From Eublepharis macularius (lineage: Eukaryota; Chordata; Lepidosauria; Squamata; Eublepharidae): a DNA stretch of 64,000 nucleotides. Positions 20,450 through 31,872 of this stretch are shown here, in pieces. Below the pieces are notes generated by a model. The model had not been told where the DNA came from. It ran no database searches and was given only the letters and a program-made list of their open reading frames with translations. The position numbers and the translations under genes were made by a program. Where the stretch lies: contig NC_072806.1 of the NCBI RefSeq assembly GCF_028583425.1, forward strand, positions 33,588,001-33,652,000, in the 5' to 3' direction. Positions within the stretch are counted from its first letter, which is position 1. Each line of letters begins with the position of its first letter.

Positions 20450-21184
20450 CCCTTTTCATGCAGCCAACTTGTCAGAGTAGCTGCATGGCCGGGGGGGCAA
20501 TTCAAGATCACCAAAGACCTTCTGAAACAAAAAGAGCTGTTGCTTGCCTTCAAAAAGAAAATGATATTTACTTAGGAAAAGATTTATTCAGTGCTTTGTT
20601 TTAACCTCAGTTATGTGCTATGACATCAGAAACAGCTTAGCACATAGACCAACCCAGGTAATATAACAAGGCAGAAAGAGAGAAAAGATATGGAACTTCC
20701 TAACCAGAGGAAGCATTTTATAGGACAGGGATCTTTGGCTGCTGTGTTTTAATTTCCCATCTAAAGTTACTGTTTTTCCTTATAAGGCAGCGGTTTGGAC
20801 TTGGGAAGGGCATACAACCACACTGCGATGTTTTTAAATGTCTGCAATGTGTGTGTGAGAGAAAGAGAGAGAAAGAGACTTCAAGTAACATGTATTATAA
20901 ATGGCTGCATCTCCTCTCCAGCCTTTTGCTTCACTTTCTGGCATGGAGACACCATCTTGGAGAAAACTCTACATGACCTGTTTTTGGCTATCATACTACT
21001 GTTAAAGCCACAAGAGCTTTGCTCCTGTAACTTTCTATAGCACAGGGGCTGAGCTTGTGTCAGGGTTTGACTGGTAAAATGTAAGCCCAGGAGTCCGTGG
21101 TTTAAATTTCCCTTTATACCCTGAACTCCCTGGATAGCCTCAAAGTGAGCTGCTTTTCAGTCTTCCATCTGCAAGATCTACTCA
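20450..21184. other. Unassigned intergenic DNA
   Basis: No recognised feature. Confidence 0.4.
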
Positions 21185-21302
21185 GGGCCAAGCTACAAGT
21201 GACGAATGGCACTTGAATGGCAAGTGAATTGAGTGGAGCGCAAGTGAACAGGGAGAAATACACTTGCCGTTCAAGTGTCATTCGTCACTTGTAGCTTCGC
21301 CC
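21185..21302. mobile_element. Palindromic element, family C, internally deleted
   Basis: 118 bp with ends gggccaagctacaagtgacg and cgtcacttgtagcttcgccc. Keeps little of the interior. Confidence 0.82.
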
Positions 21303-21365
21303 TTACTTACCTACTTACTTTATTTATACCTCACCTTTCTCCCTCGTTGGGACCCAAAGCAGCCT

Positions 21366-21580
21366 TAGGGTTGCCAGTTCTGGGTTAGGAAATTCCTGGA
21401 GATTTGGGGGGCAGGGCCTGGAGAGAGTGGAGTTTGGGGAGGGGAGGGGCCTCAGCAGGGTATAATGCCATAGACTCCACCCTCCAACGCTGCCATTTTA
21501 TCCAGGGGAACTGATTTCTGTGACCTGGAGATCAGTTGTAATACCGGGAGATCTCCAGCTACTACCTGGAGGCTGGCAGA
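21366..21580. repeat. GGTTGCCAG-type repeat abutting BovB
   Basis: Starts agggttgccagttctgggtt and stops at cacctggaggctggca, missing the last bases of the family's right end where the BovB fragment begins. Confidence 0.78.
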
Positions 21581-21589
21581 GCATGTCAT

Positions 21590-22425
21590 AAGGAAAGATC
21601 TAGAAGAAGGTGGAGGGAAAATTGATGGAAGGCACATTAATAATTTGAGATATGTGGATGACACCACGTTACTGGCAGAAAATAGTGAAGACTTGAAACA
21701 AATATTGATGGAGGTTAAAGGAGAAAGCCCCAAAGCAGGATTACATCTGAACATCAAGAAAACAAAAGTAATGACTACTGAGGAGTTACACAAATTTAAA
21801 GGTGACAATGAGGAAACTGAAACTGTCCAAGATTTCTATTCCTTGTCTCAGTCATCAACCCAACAGGGAGACTGCAACAAGGAAATCAGAAGGAGATTGA
21901 GACTTGGAAGAGCAGCTGTGAGGGAGCTAGAGAAGATCCTTAAAGATAAAGATGTCTCTCTGGGAACCAAGATCAAGATAATTCAAACTATGGTATTCCC
22001 CATTACTATGTATGGATGTGAAAGTTGGACAGTGAAGAAAGCTGACAGGAGGAAAATGGATTCATTTGAAATGTGGTGCTGGAGGAGAGTTTTGCAGATA
22101 CTATGGATGACCAAAAAGACAAATAAGTGGGTAGTAGATCAAATCAAGCCTGAATTCTCTCTAGAAGCTAAAATGACAAAACTGAGTCCGTCGTACTTTG
22201 GTCACATTACGAGAAGACACGATTCTCTGGAAAAGTCAATAATGCTAGGAAAAGTGGAAGGCAGTAGGAAAAGAGGAAGACCTAAAACGACTCAGTAAAA
22301 GACGCCACGTCCTCCAGTTCGCAAGATCTGAGCAAGTCTATTAATGATAAGATGTTTTGAAGGTCTTTCATTCATAGGGTCGCCATAGGCCGGAGGTGAC
22401 TTGATGGCACATAACAAACACCTGT
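21590..22425 (+). mobile_element. BovB (RTE-clade) LINE, 5'-truncated
   Basis: The reading frame at 21645-22298 includes the reverse-transcriptase catalytic segment as RYVDDTTLLAE (about 21645-21680), then LNIKKTK, MVFPITMYGCESW, MDSFEMWCWRR, SLEAKMTK and a basic RKRGRPK end, where a frame break occurs. The 3' tail (cataggccggaggtgacttg then atggcacataacaaac) is BovB-type. About 80% similar by eye to the copy at 4008 and longer at its 5' side. Not functional: no 5' half and no endonuclease. Confidence 0.9.
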
Positions 22426-22429
22426 CCTT

Positions 22430-24230
22430 GCTCCTCTGAGATGAGGGAGATAAGGCCTGGGCTTGAAATGACTTCTGGTAAAATGGGCTGTCCCATCTAC
22501 CTAAAAACTCAGATGTGACATAAGCCCATTGGGCAGAGCATTGCTTAATGCTCTTACAGCACATCCAGCTTTTGGAACAGATGTGACATCATGTGTCACC
22601 GGACATCATTTCCTGCCTAAGTCCCACCCAGAATGCTAGCCAATGGCCTAGAATCCCTAGCTGGTGATCACGTTTAGCTCTGTACCATGAACACTAGCAG
22701 ATTTCTGCATCATGCTTCTTGAGCAAGCCTGGCTGGGTTTTTTTTTCCCCTGGTCAGTTGGCACTTGTCAAAGTCTATCTTCTCAGCAATGTGAAACTGG
22801 GTGTCCTTATTGAGCACTGTCCTTATACATTTAAGCATTACATCAGCATGGAAGTGCACATGCCTGCGCACACACATGCACAGGACTGTGCCTCAAAGCA
22901 GTAAAATGTTGGTTTTGATATGGGAAGGGAAGAAAGAGGAGGGAAGTGTCACCTCGCAAGGTTTTGGCTCAGATTTTACCACATCAGCACCTCTTAGGCA
23001 AGCCACTGGTTTCCCAGCCTCCTTTCCTATTTGCGAGATACTTGCCAGCCTTACAGGGCTGTTGTGAGCATCACCGAGTTCCTGTTAAATCCTTTAAACA
23101 GGCACACCCAAACAAATTGCTTATTATTATTAACTAAGGTAGAGAGGAAGCCTGACCTTTGTCACGGGCTGGCCCTTAGTCCCCTTTGATGCCCATGAAG
23201 GACAAACTGACTGGCGACAGGAGGCAGTTTTTAACGCCACAAATAAAACAGCCCTTTTCTGATGTTTTGTCCCATAATCCCAGATAGATGACCACAAAGA
23301 AAGGCCTTTTCTCTTGGAGTGTGAGCACCAAAGTCCAGTGTCCTTAATTGGAAGATAACAGATCAGGACAATAGACTTTAGGCTGAATGGGGGGGGGAGT
23401 GGAGAGAGAGAAAAATGGGGGGTGGTAAGTAAAGAAAAATAAGCACGGCTCTTCTAATTGGGAATTGTGCCTGATGGATCAACGCACTTTTCCTTTGTCC
23501 CCAAGCAGGAGAGGCAGCCTGGCCGGGAAGGAGGCGTCAGCCACCATCTCCCGGACAAAAGACTGTCTGCCACCAGCAAGGCCAGGCATCCAGCTCCCCC
23601 GCCCACCCCGCCCCCAAAAAACTCAGAAAATTTTAACCCTTTCTTAGAGGCACAGCACATTCACAGCTCCTTGGGACAAAGCCAAGGAAGAGTTGTTTTT
23701 AAAAGGACATTAGATTTAGATTGTAATTTTTAAAAAAATTAGAGAAACCAAAGGGATTTGAAAGAAGCTTTGCTTTCTGGGGTGTCCACAACCCATTTCT
23801 TTTGTTACCTTTGATCAAACAGGTATGATAGGGTATTTTGGAAATAGTATAGGGGGAAAGAAGCAAAAACATCACGCAGAAGTTATTGGCTTTGAACAGG
23901 AGCTTTGCTATTTTTCCCCAATAGAACTTTGCCTGCCTTCCTGGACCCCCATAATTTTGAACCTCTTCTTGGTGGCCCCTTCTCTTACTACATTCTTCTT
24001 ACTATGGTGAGGGCCTCAGAGCATGTGCAGAGAGACCTGGCTAGAACAAAGTTGGAGCAAAGCAGGGCAGGTTTGTTCTAAGCTCTGCCCCGACGTGTCC
24101 CAGAACGGAACCAAGAGGTTCTATTCATCCTTTCGGAGAAGGTTTGTGATGCTGTCACCTGGAAGCAGAACAGATTCTACTTCACACGGTGCTTTTTAAT
24201 TTAAAAAGGAGCTGGTACTCATATATAAGG
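22430..24230. other. Unassigned unique-looking DNA
   Basis: 1.8 kb without a recognised repeat. The part around 23160-23370 is complex and AT-balanced and could be conserved non-coding DNA, but this cannot be judged from one sequence. Confidence 0.4.
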
Positions 24231-24438
24231 TCCAGAGGAGTTAGCCCTGTTAGTCTGTTGTAGCAAAATAGTAAAGAGTCCAGCAGCACCTTTAAGATTC
24301 ACCAACTTTATTGTAGCATAAGCTTTCGAGAACCACAGCTCTCTTTGTCAGATGCATCTGATGAAGAATGCTGTGGCTCTCGAAAGCTTATGCTACAATA
24401 AAGTTGGTGAGTCTTAAAGGTGCTGCTGGACTCTTTAC
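24231..24438. mobile_element. Family D element
   Basis: tccagaggagttagccctgt through the palindromic core to gtgctgctggactctttac. A direct repeat atatataaggt flanks it on both sides (about 24222-24232 and 24439-24449). The length is unlike hAT and suggests target-primed insertion. Confidence 0.78.
24354..24393 (+). ncRNA. Hammerhead-like core in family D
   Basis: GCAT, CTGATGA (24358-24364), GAAAGCTT (24382-24389) and ATGC. GCAT and ATGC form helix I. Helix II is damaged. The opposite-strand copy at 24316-24357 reads CTGACAA, with the core G lost. Confidence 0.5.
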
Positions 24439-24439
24439 A

Positions 24440-25640
24440 TATATAAGGTTGTGCTGATTTCCACCAATTCTCCCTCCCTCTGTAGAGCCACACTAGACTG
24501 TTCCTGATGGTCTAATCTTTCTTTCTCTGAGTGGGGCAGGCTCATGAGGTTCAAGACTTGGGGGAGCCCCCAAAAAGGTGCCAGTACTCAGTGAGTACAG
24601 TCACAAGAAAAGCCGTGTATCCTCAGATCCCTGATATTTTAAGACTTTTCACCTTTTCGTTTCTTGTGATGATGATAAAGTGTTATACAATCCCCGTTGC
24701 AAACCTCAGGGTGTGTTACAAGTGCTGAAACAGAGTTGGCTCCGTATCTGCTTGCATTGTATGGCTAGAGATGGCTAAATATTGAAGATATATTAAGTGC
24801 TTCAATGAGCAAAGAGGCAGAAGGCCTCTCGCCAGCATTCTGCTTTGTCACAGCTGAAAAATCTCGCCTGCCCGTTTGGTTAAGCAGTAAGGATCAAACC
24901 GTTCTGGGAGAGGTCACACCGCTTAAGCCCTATCTTGCACGCTTGAGTGCAAGGCGTTGCACCAGAATTGGTCTAGTATAGAGATTTCCACATTTCTAAT
25001 AACTGGAGCACGGTTCTCTTCCACTGGAGACATGCTTCAGTACTAAAAACAAACCCTTTAGGGTGCAAAGGCGGTCCACAAAGGAACTCATCCTATGTCT
25101 CTGCAGGAGTCACTGTGCGCCCATATTGGAAGGAAGATAATCCAAAACAGTGTCTCAGGCAGAGATGCAACAGGCAGCCTCTTATGATGGTAGGGCAGGC
25201 AGTTTCGTTGCCTCTGCACTGGAACGGCTGGATTTACTGGTCGTATCTAATGGTAATGGTAGAATCTCACGCCTGCACAAGAAGTTAATTGAAAAGGGAT
25301 TAAGCCAGATCTGCGACTTTTGGTACAGAATGGGATGGACAGCCTCTTGTCCATGGGTGATTTGGGCTCAGCAAAGCCATTAACTGATTTATCGCTCACA
25401 GTGTGAAGATGTGCCCCCAGCACATGGTTCAAGAATGACTGGAGTAGCGAAATCAGCCTGCTCCGGTGCTCCTGTGTGATTGGGTTTGCAGTGGATGTCA
25501 GGTCTTGTTGACCCTCGCCTCGAGAGATACCTGGCGCACTCATCTCCGGGTGAAATCAACCTTCTTACAGCTTCAGCATATGGAAGATTCGTCTCCCTTG
25601 TTCTCCTTCGGAATGTAGCATATTGGTTATGGACTAGGAT
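24440..25640. other. Unassigned intergenic DNA
   Basis: No recognised feature. Short frames on both strands look random. Confidence 0.4.
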
Positions 25641-25830
25641 GGGAGACTCAGGTTTGAATCATTGCTCTCTCACGGAAGCTTGCTGAGTGACCTTGGGCCA
25701 GTCATATGCACTCAGCCTAAACTACCTCACAGGGCTGTTGTGAGAATAAAATAGAAGACAGGAAAACAACATAAGCCACTTTGGGTTCCCATTCAGGAAA
25801 AAAGCAGTAGGAAGTAAATAAATAAATCTG
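25640..25830 (+). repeat. Core-type tRNA-headed SINE
   Basis: actcaggtttgaatcattgc is B-box-like, followed by gagtgaccttgggccagtca and ctacctcacagggctgttgt, ending in aagtaaataaataaat. Confidence 0.65.
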
Positions 25831-25834
25831 TTCC

Positions 25835-26640
25835 CAGTACCAGCCAGGTTGTTTCTGGAAGTCCACCAGCAGGACCCAAAGGCCAGCTCTGGAGTAGCCT
25901 GAAGCAGCAGCATGCAAAAAGCTAGGATCAGGGCCCAGGTTTTGTCACCTGCTTTCCCCGGTGCTTAGCACTGTGGCCGCCTCCCAAAGCTCCCACCAGC
26001 ACACCTGAGAAGCCTCCCCTAAAACGGCTCATCTTCTGGGCCCCAGGGGTTCTCAGCCGTTTTTCTGGGGGACGGAAGCATTTCCCCAAAGAGCTGCCAC
26101 TGTTGATCAGAAGTTGCTTGCCCTCCAGGGGACAACATGAAAGGGGGGTCAACCCATTGGGTTGGTCACCTCTCTGGGATTTAGTGAGATCACCGCAGTC
26201 CTTTGCGTTTTATGTTTATTTTCATCCCGCTGGCATTTTGTTGCTTTGATGTGTCCAGCTGGTGGGGTGCTTCATGCCTTACACTTGTTATTTTTTTACA
26301 AAGATACTTTGAAGTTGAATATAGGGATTCTCCAACACCAGCCGGTTGGGCTCGTGCCCTGTTTGCCAGTTGCCAACAGACTATCACAGCTATTCAACAG
26401 GTCGCTTCTACAATTGCTTCCAGACTGTACTGCGCAGTGCAACCGGGGTTTTGCACATGTACATAGGGTTTTATTTTCCCTCTTCCTTACTTTGTCGCTG
26501 CTCCACTCAGCAGGCAATTGTTTCAGCAGACAGCTAAATTAACCACAAACTATACAAGTCAGTCATAAATAAGCACCATGTGTTTTAAAAAAAAAATCCT
26601 ACTATTTGGTGGTCATTTGAGTAGCCCTTAGAGATGTTGT
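25835..26640. other. Unassigned intergenic DNA
   Basis: No recognised feature. Confidence 0.4.
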
Positions 26641-26647
26641 TGGGTGT

Positions 26648-27720
26648 TCATAGAATCATAGAGTTGGAAGGGACCTCTAGGGTCATCTAGTCCAACCCTC
26701 TGCACAATGCAGGAAATTCACAACTACCTTCCCCCCTGACTACCCCAGTGACCCGTGTTGCATGCCCAGAAGTTGGCAAAACACCTCCAGGATCCCTAGC
26801 CAAACTGCCCTGGGGAAAATTGCTACCTGATCCCAAGATGGCAATCAGCATTACCCTGGGCATATAAGAAGATCCAAGAGAACTAAGCACTGATGTAATC
26901 CATTCTGCCCTCCCCAAATGATCCGCCCAAATTCACAGAATCAGCATGGCTGTCAGGTGGCCATCTAGTCTCTGCTTAAAAACCTCCAAAGAAGGAGAGT
27001 CCACTACCTCCCAAAGAAGCCTGTTCCACTGAGGGACTGCTCTGTCAGGAAGTTCTTTCTAATGTTTAGCCAAAAACTCTTTTGATTTAATTTCAAGCCA
27101 TTGGTTCTGGTTTGAACTTCTGGGGCAGCAGAAAACAACTTTATGTCATCCTCTATATGGCAGCCCTTCAAGTACTGAAGATGGTTATCATATCACCTCT
27201 CAGTTGTCTCCTCTCCAGGCTACACCTACTGAGCTCCTTCAACCTTTCCTCATAGGACTTGGTCTCCAGACCATATTCACTGCCCTTCTCTGGAAACGTT
27301 CCAGCTTGTCTATATCCTTCTTAAATTGTGGCACCCAAAACTGAACACAATACTCTATGTGAGTCTAACCAGAGCAGAGTAGAGCGATACCATCACTTCT
27401 CCTGATCTGAACTCTATGCTTCTGTTGATACAGCTGAAAACCGCATTTGCCTTCTTAGCTTTCACATCACACTGCTGACTCATGTTCAGTGTATGGTCCA
27501 CTAAGACCCCTAGATCCTTTTCGCACATACTACTGCCAAGACGAGTCTCCCCCATCCTATAATTATGCATTTGATTTTTCCTTCCTAAATGCAGAACTTT
27601 GCATTTAGTTATATGTTGATCTGTTTGGATTGGCAGTGTTTTTGTGCATGCCCTATTTTGCAAAAATCCAAGGCAAACCTGACTGGCGGGTTTCAAGCAG
27701 TTAGGTGCTGAATCAAACAG
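26648..27720 (-). mobile_element. CR1 LINE 3' half
   Basis: The minus-strand frame at 27355-27696 encodes the end of a CR1 reverse transcriptase (KCKVLHLGRKNQMHNYRMG, then EKDLGVLVDHTLNMSQQCD, then [10 protein letters not shown]). Continuing leftwards are the coding remainder and the classic 3' end, whose complement reads atagaatcatagagttggaa then gggacctctagggtcatcta. Frame breaks show it is inactive. CR1 is the dominant ancient LINE of birds and reptiles. Confidence 0.9.
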
Positions 27721-27724
27721 ATCC

Positions 27725-28250
27725 AGTGATCACCTTGGATCAACATGGTAGAACACAGTCAACCTCCTAACAGTGCAAAATCTGTGTCATCCCTAGCTGA
27801 GTAGTTTATTTTGGGGTTTTTTTTGGAATAGGCCTCATACCTGTTTTTCTTGGGCTTTAGGTGATATTTTAGTGTTTCATGGGGTTGGGAGAGACAGTGT
27901 TGGGAGGGGTGGCATACCTTGGAAATGGGCAAAGAGATGTAAGGGTGCTTGTTGCTCATCCAATCTCCAACCCATCCTCAGAGATCTTCGCTCTGTTTTG
28001 ATCCTGATGCTGTATCAGTTAGAAATAAGATCTCTTGACTACATGATATTCTGGTCAATGATAAGATTGCTCTGTCTTGCTTGATCTAGACATGGCTAGG
28101 GAAGGTGGCTGAGGGTTGTCAGTCACAGATTGCTCTAAAGGGGAATGTGGTCCTTCATCAGTTCTGATCTTGGTTTGGGGGTAGCCACAATCCTCCATTA
28201 GTCTTTCTTCTTTTGCTCATCCCAGAGCAAAATCACAAGATAGTTGTGAG
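27725..28250. other. Unassigned intergenic DNA
   Basis: No recognised feature. Confidence 0.4.
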
Positions 28251-28541
28251 CAGGGCTTTTTTTCTGGGAAAAGAGGTGGTGGAACTCAGGACCACACAAT
28301 GACGTCACTTTGGGTCAGTTGGAACAAGGGGGGAGTTTTTTAAAGTTTAAATCGCCCTCCGCGAAAATGGTCACATGGCCAGTGGCCCCACCCCCTTATC
28401 TCCAGACAGAGGGGAGTTTAGATTGCCCTCTGCGCCGCTCCAGCTGTCTGGAGATCAGGGGGCGGGGCCACCGGCCATGTGATCATTTTCACGAGGTGCT
28501 GGAACTCTGTTCCACCGCGTTCCTGCTGAAAGAAAGCCCTG
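28251..28541 (+). mobile_element. hAT-like MITE, family A, long form
   Basis: CAGGGCTTTTTTTC ends; 8-bp flanks gttgtgag (28243-28250) and gctgtgag (28542-28549) differ at one base. Interior as in the 13237 copy, with the centre shortened. Confidence 0.9.
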
Positions 28542-28544
28542 GCT

Positions 28545-28960
28545 GTGAGGTTTTTTTTAAACACTACACTGTAAGCTTTTTAAAGGGGGGGGGACTAAGT
28601 AAAAGTGAGATTACAGCAACTCTCATCACAAGCACCCCTACAGAAAATGGCCAGCCACAGTTTTTTCCAAATTAAAAGAAATCAATAATGAATAATTTTG
28701 CAGAAATGTCTTTGAATCCTAAGCAAAGGCTCTATTTTCAGGAAACTTTAACAGACTTCACCAGCAGAGGGTGCCCTGTTCATAAGGAGCCAACTAGCAA
28801 AATGCACCCCCTCCCTTCCAACGCAAACAATTTGACTAATAAATCTTGCAGTGAATGAGAAAAGGTTAATTGGTGAAGAAAAGAGACTGTTTATGTCATC
28901 ATTTATTGCCTTAGCATAAAGCGACATTCTTGAACTGAGAGGAAATTCAGCCTTTTATGG
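28545..28960. other. Unassigned intergenic DNA
   Basis: No recognised feature. Confidence 0.4.
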
Positions 28961-28961
28961 A

Positions 28962-29036
<75 letters not shown>
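28961..29036. repeat. (GAAA)n microsatellite
   Basis: Nineteen uninterrupted tetranucleotide units. Confidence 0.97.
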
Positions 29037-29038
<2 letters not shown>

Positions 29039-29274
29039 TCTGTGAAGGAAGATATTGAAGCTTTTGTCTTTTTTAAAAGAGTGATTAAAAGACATGCTAC
29101 CAATACTTCTATTAAATTCTCGGAACACAGAATGAGTTTTTGAGTGCTAAATTTAACTAGGTTACTTATTAGAACTAGGGTACTTATTAGAAACCTTCCT
29201 CCCATTCTCCAAGGAGTTCATGACATTAGACATTTCCCCATTGCTTTCCCAGTTTTGTCCTCAGAAAGGTTACT

Positions 29275-29515
29275 AACCTCAAGGTTGGGTCTGGAGCTCT
29301 CCTGGAATTACAACTGATTTCCAGACTACAGAGATCAGTTCTGCTAGAGGAAATGGCAGCTTCCAAGGGCGAGGTCTGTGGTATACCATAGAGTCTAGGA
29401 AAAACAGAAGTCCTAGAGTGATATCATCTCCCCACTGAGCTCCTTCCCCAATCTACACCCTCCGGCACTACCTGCAAATCTCCAGGAATTTCACAAACCA
29501 GAGTTAGCAATCCTC
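29275..29515. repeat. GGTTGCCAG-type repeat, reverse orientation
   Basis: Carries the family's blocks in reverse order and complement (ctcctggaattacaactgat, then ataccatagagtc, then aaatctccaggaatttc). Diverged. Confidence 0.65.
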
Positions 29516-29519
29516 TCCT

Positions 29520-29745
29520 CACAAAAATCCCATGAAGCAGGTTACAATGAGCAACAGCGACTGGCCCAAAATCACCCAGTGTGAGATTCATGAGAGGAGA
29601 ACACAGTTGAGCCCTGGTTTCCCTGGTCATTCTCTGAGACTCTAACACACTGGCTCTCCAATATGGCAGGGATCTGGGCCTGTTATGAGAGATTTGTTGG
29701 GGATCCCAGAAGAAAGGTGGAATATGAATGCCATTAATGGCCATT
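29520..29745 (-). repeat. Core-type SINE, diverged
   Basis: On the minus strand it contains ctcacactgggtgattttgg then gccagtcgctgttgctcatt, the SINE core. Confidence 0.5.
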
Positions 29746-29959
29746 AATTACATTTCCGCAGTGAAGAGAGAACAAAGCTCAAAAGCCTGCTCTAGGATAT
29801 AATAATTCAGGTTTCACTGCCCCCATCCTACCCAAAGCCTCCATTTTAGGAACATCTGTGATAGCCTCTTTCCCAAGCAGGGCCACCTCTACCGGGGTGG
29901 GGGTGGGGTGGGGAGTATGGCTGCTGCAAGGGCAGATGTCGCACTGAAGGACATCAACT

Positions 29960-30596
29960 TATCAATGAGTTTATTATTATTTTTTTACCACCATGGGCAC
30001 AGCACTTACCTGCATGCTGAGAAATGCTTGCCCTGCCAAATTATTTCTGTGTCCATCTTCTGTTCGAGTGTATGAAGCTACTTTGAACTGGTTCAAGGTT
30101 TTGGTGTTGACCTATAAAGCCCTATGTGGACTGGGCCCAGCATATCTGCCGGACCGCCTCTCCCCGTATGTACCCCAGAAGATGCTTCGTTCAACAAATA
30201 AACAACTGTTGGTGGTCCCTGGCCCAAGGGAGGCCCGCCTGGCCTCGACCAGACCCAGGGCCTTTTCGGTCCTGGCACTGACCTGGTGGAACTCTCTGTC
30301 TGAGGAAACCAGGGCCCGGCAGGATTTGTTATCTTTCTGCCGGGCCTGTAAGATGGCCAGGCATATGGTGGAGACTAAGCTGGGCCCCCACCGGTCACAC
30401 TAAAGATCTGTCCACCACCCTATATATGAGCCTAAATATGAGCTAGGCCCTGAAATGTATTATTTTATTGTCGCCATCTAAAGAGAAGCTGTATTTGTAT
30501 ATATTTTAACTGTTTTTGTTATTTAAGTAAATTGAAATGTTGTACTCCATCCTGAGCCCGCCTGGCAGGGAGGGTGGACTAAAAAGCTAATCTAGC
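29960..30596 (+). mobile_element. L2-like LINE 3' end
   Basis: The frame at 29993-30403 encodes a distal reverse-transcriptase segment: FKVLVLTYKALCGLGPAYLP, later LLVVPGPREARLA, then RAFSVLALTWWNSLSEETR, as in L2-type LINEs. The 3' tail has ccatcctgagcccgcctggc then agggagggtgg. The lack of any upstream domain shows 5' truncation. Confidence 0.8.
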
Positions 30597-30640
<44 letters not shown>

Positions 30641-30642
30641 GA
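30597..30642. repeat. (CAGA)n microsatellite
   Basis: Tetranucleotide run directly after the L2-like tail. Confidence 0.96.
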
Positions 30643-30659
30643 ACGAATGAATGATAAGA

Positions 30660-30871
30660 TAGGGTTGCCTGGCAACTGGTGGGAGTCCAGGGGGAACATG
30701 GAGGACACCATTGGTGATGGCATGATGTCACTTTCAGGGAAAACCCAGAAATGACACCAACACTCTCTAGGAATCACCAGAAACTCTATGGTAAAATGGC
30801 AACTTTAAGAAAAGTCTTCCGCCAGCCACTGGAGTGGATCGCCCACCTCCAGTAGGCATGTGGCATCCCTA
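30660..30871. mobile_element. Possible TAGGGTTGCC-type element, old
   Basis: Ends tagggttgcc and ggcatcccta are complementary apart from one base; no 8-bp duplication visible. Contains catgatgtcactttcaggg as in related elements. Confidence 0.5.
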
Positions 30872-30874
30872 TGT

Positions 30875-31689
30875 CAGACCACTAGTCAATATTTCTCAAT
30901 ATTGTCTACTCTAATGAACAAAGGCTCCTTCCCAGTGCCGGTATCAGTACCAGTTTCACTGGGGATGCCAAAACTTGAACCTGAGATCCTCTGAATCCAA
31001 AGTGTGTGCTCTACCAAAAGCCACACCCCCAGCTCTTTTGGATGCAATACAAATTGTTCCTATAGAATCATTTTCGACCCCTTAATTCCAGAAGGAAGTT
31101 CCTGGGTATTTGTTCATCACTTTCATTCCCTGTTCTGGATCTGCACTAATCAAAGAGATCTGCTTGGCGAAACTGAATCAGAAGTATTGTCTTTGCCATC
31201 CAAATAGGGAAAGATCTAGTCCTCCTCTCCGATTCCTGGGCCGTTTTCACTCTGCTTACCAGCCACAGCACATCATGCCAAGCTCCTGGAACGACAGCAT
31301 CTCTCTCCTAAAATTGAGGGCTCATACTACTGACCTTTCTTACGAAGTTGTTGTGAAGACAGCTGACTAAGCCCATGGGCATCAAGGCTTTGAACACCAT
31401 GTATTGGCTTTCAGCCGTGAAACAACCAGACCTGATCAACTTAGCATAGCAGCGAAGAGATGGAGTGGTAAATCAGGAAGTTGCGGGTTTGAATTTTGCT
31501 CATGCCATAACTCCTCAAGGTGGCAGCCTGCTGAGCTTGAGGTCCTCTCCCCCATCTGCAAGGCTAAGAAAGAGGCAGGGGAGGTCTCAGTGATGCTGGG
31601 GCCCAGAATGGGACCCGAGAACCCCTGTCACCATCACCACGCACACTTCCTCCTGGGCCAAGGAAGTGATTACCCTCTCCCCAGGCATC
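30875..31689. other. Unassigned; SINE head remnant near 30960-31030
   Basis: On the minus strand gtagagcacacactttggat, then ttcaagttt, resembles a tRNA-headed SINE start. The rest is not recognised. Confidence 0.4.
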
Positions 31690-31872
31690 CGATCTCAGAG
31701 GCTTGCAGGGTCGGCCTTGCTTAGTAATTGGACGGGAGACCCCCAACAAAGACTTGGGTTGCTCTGCAGAGGCAGGCAATGGCCAACAACCTCTGTTAGT
31801 CTCTTGCCATGAAACCCCACCAGGGGTCGCCATAGGTCAACTCTGACTTGATGGCAGGATTTCATTTCCGTC
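31690..31872 (+). repeat. 5S-rRNA-derived SINE
   Basis: Contains gatctcagaggcttgcaggg, gtaattggacgggagacc, gcaatggccaacaacctctg and a gtcgccataggtcaactctg tail. Confidence 0.8.
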
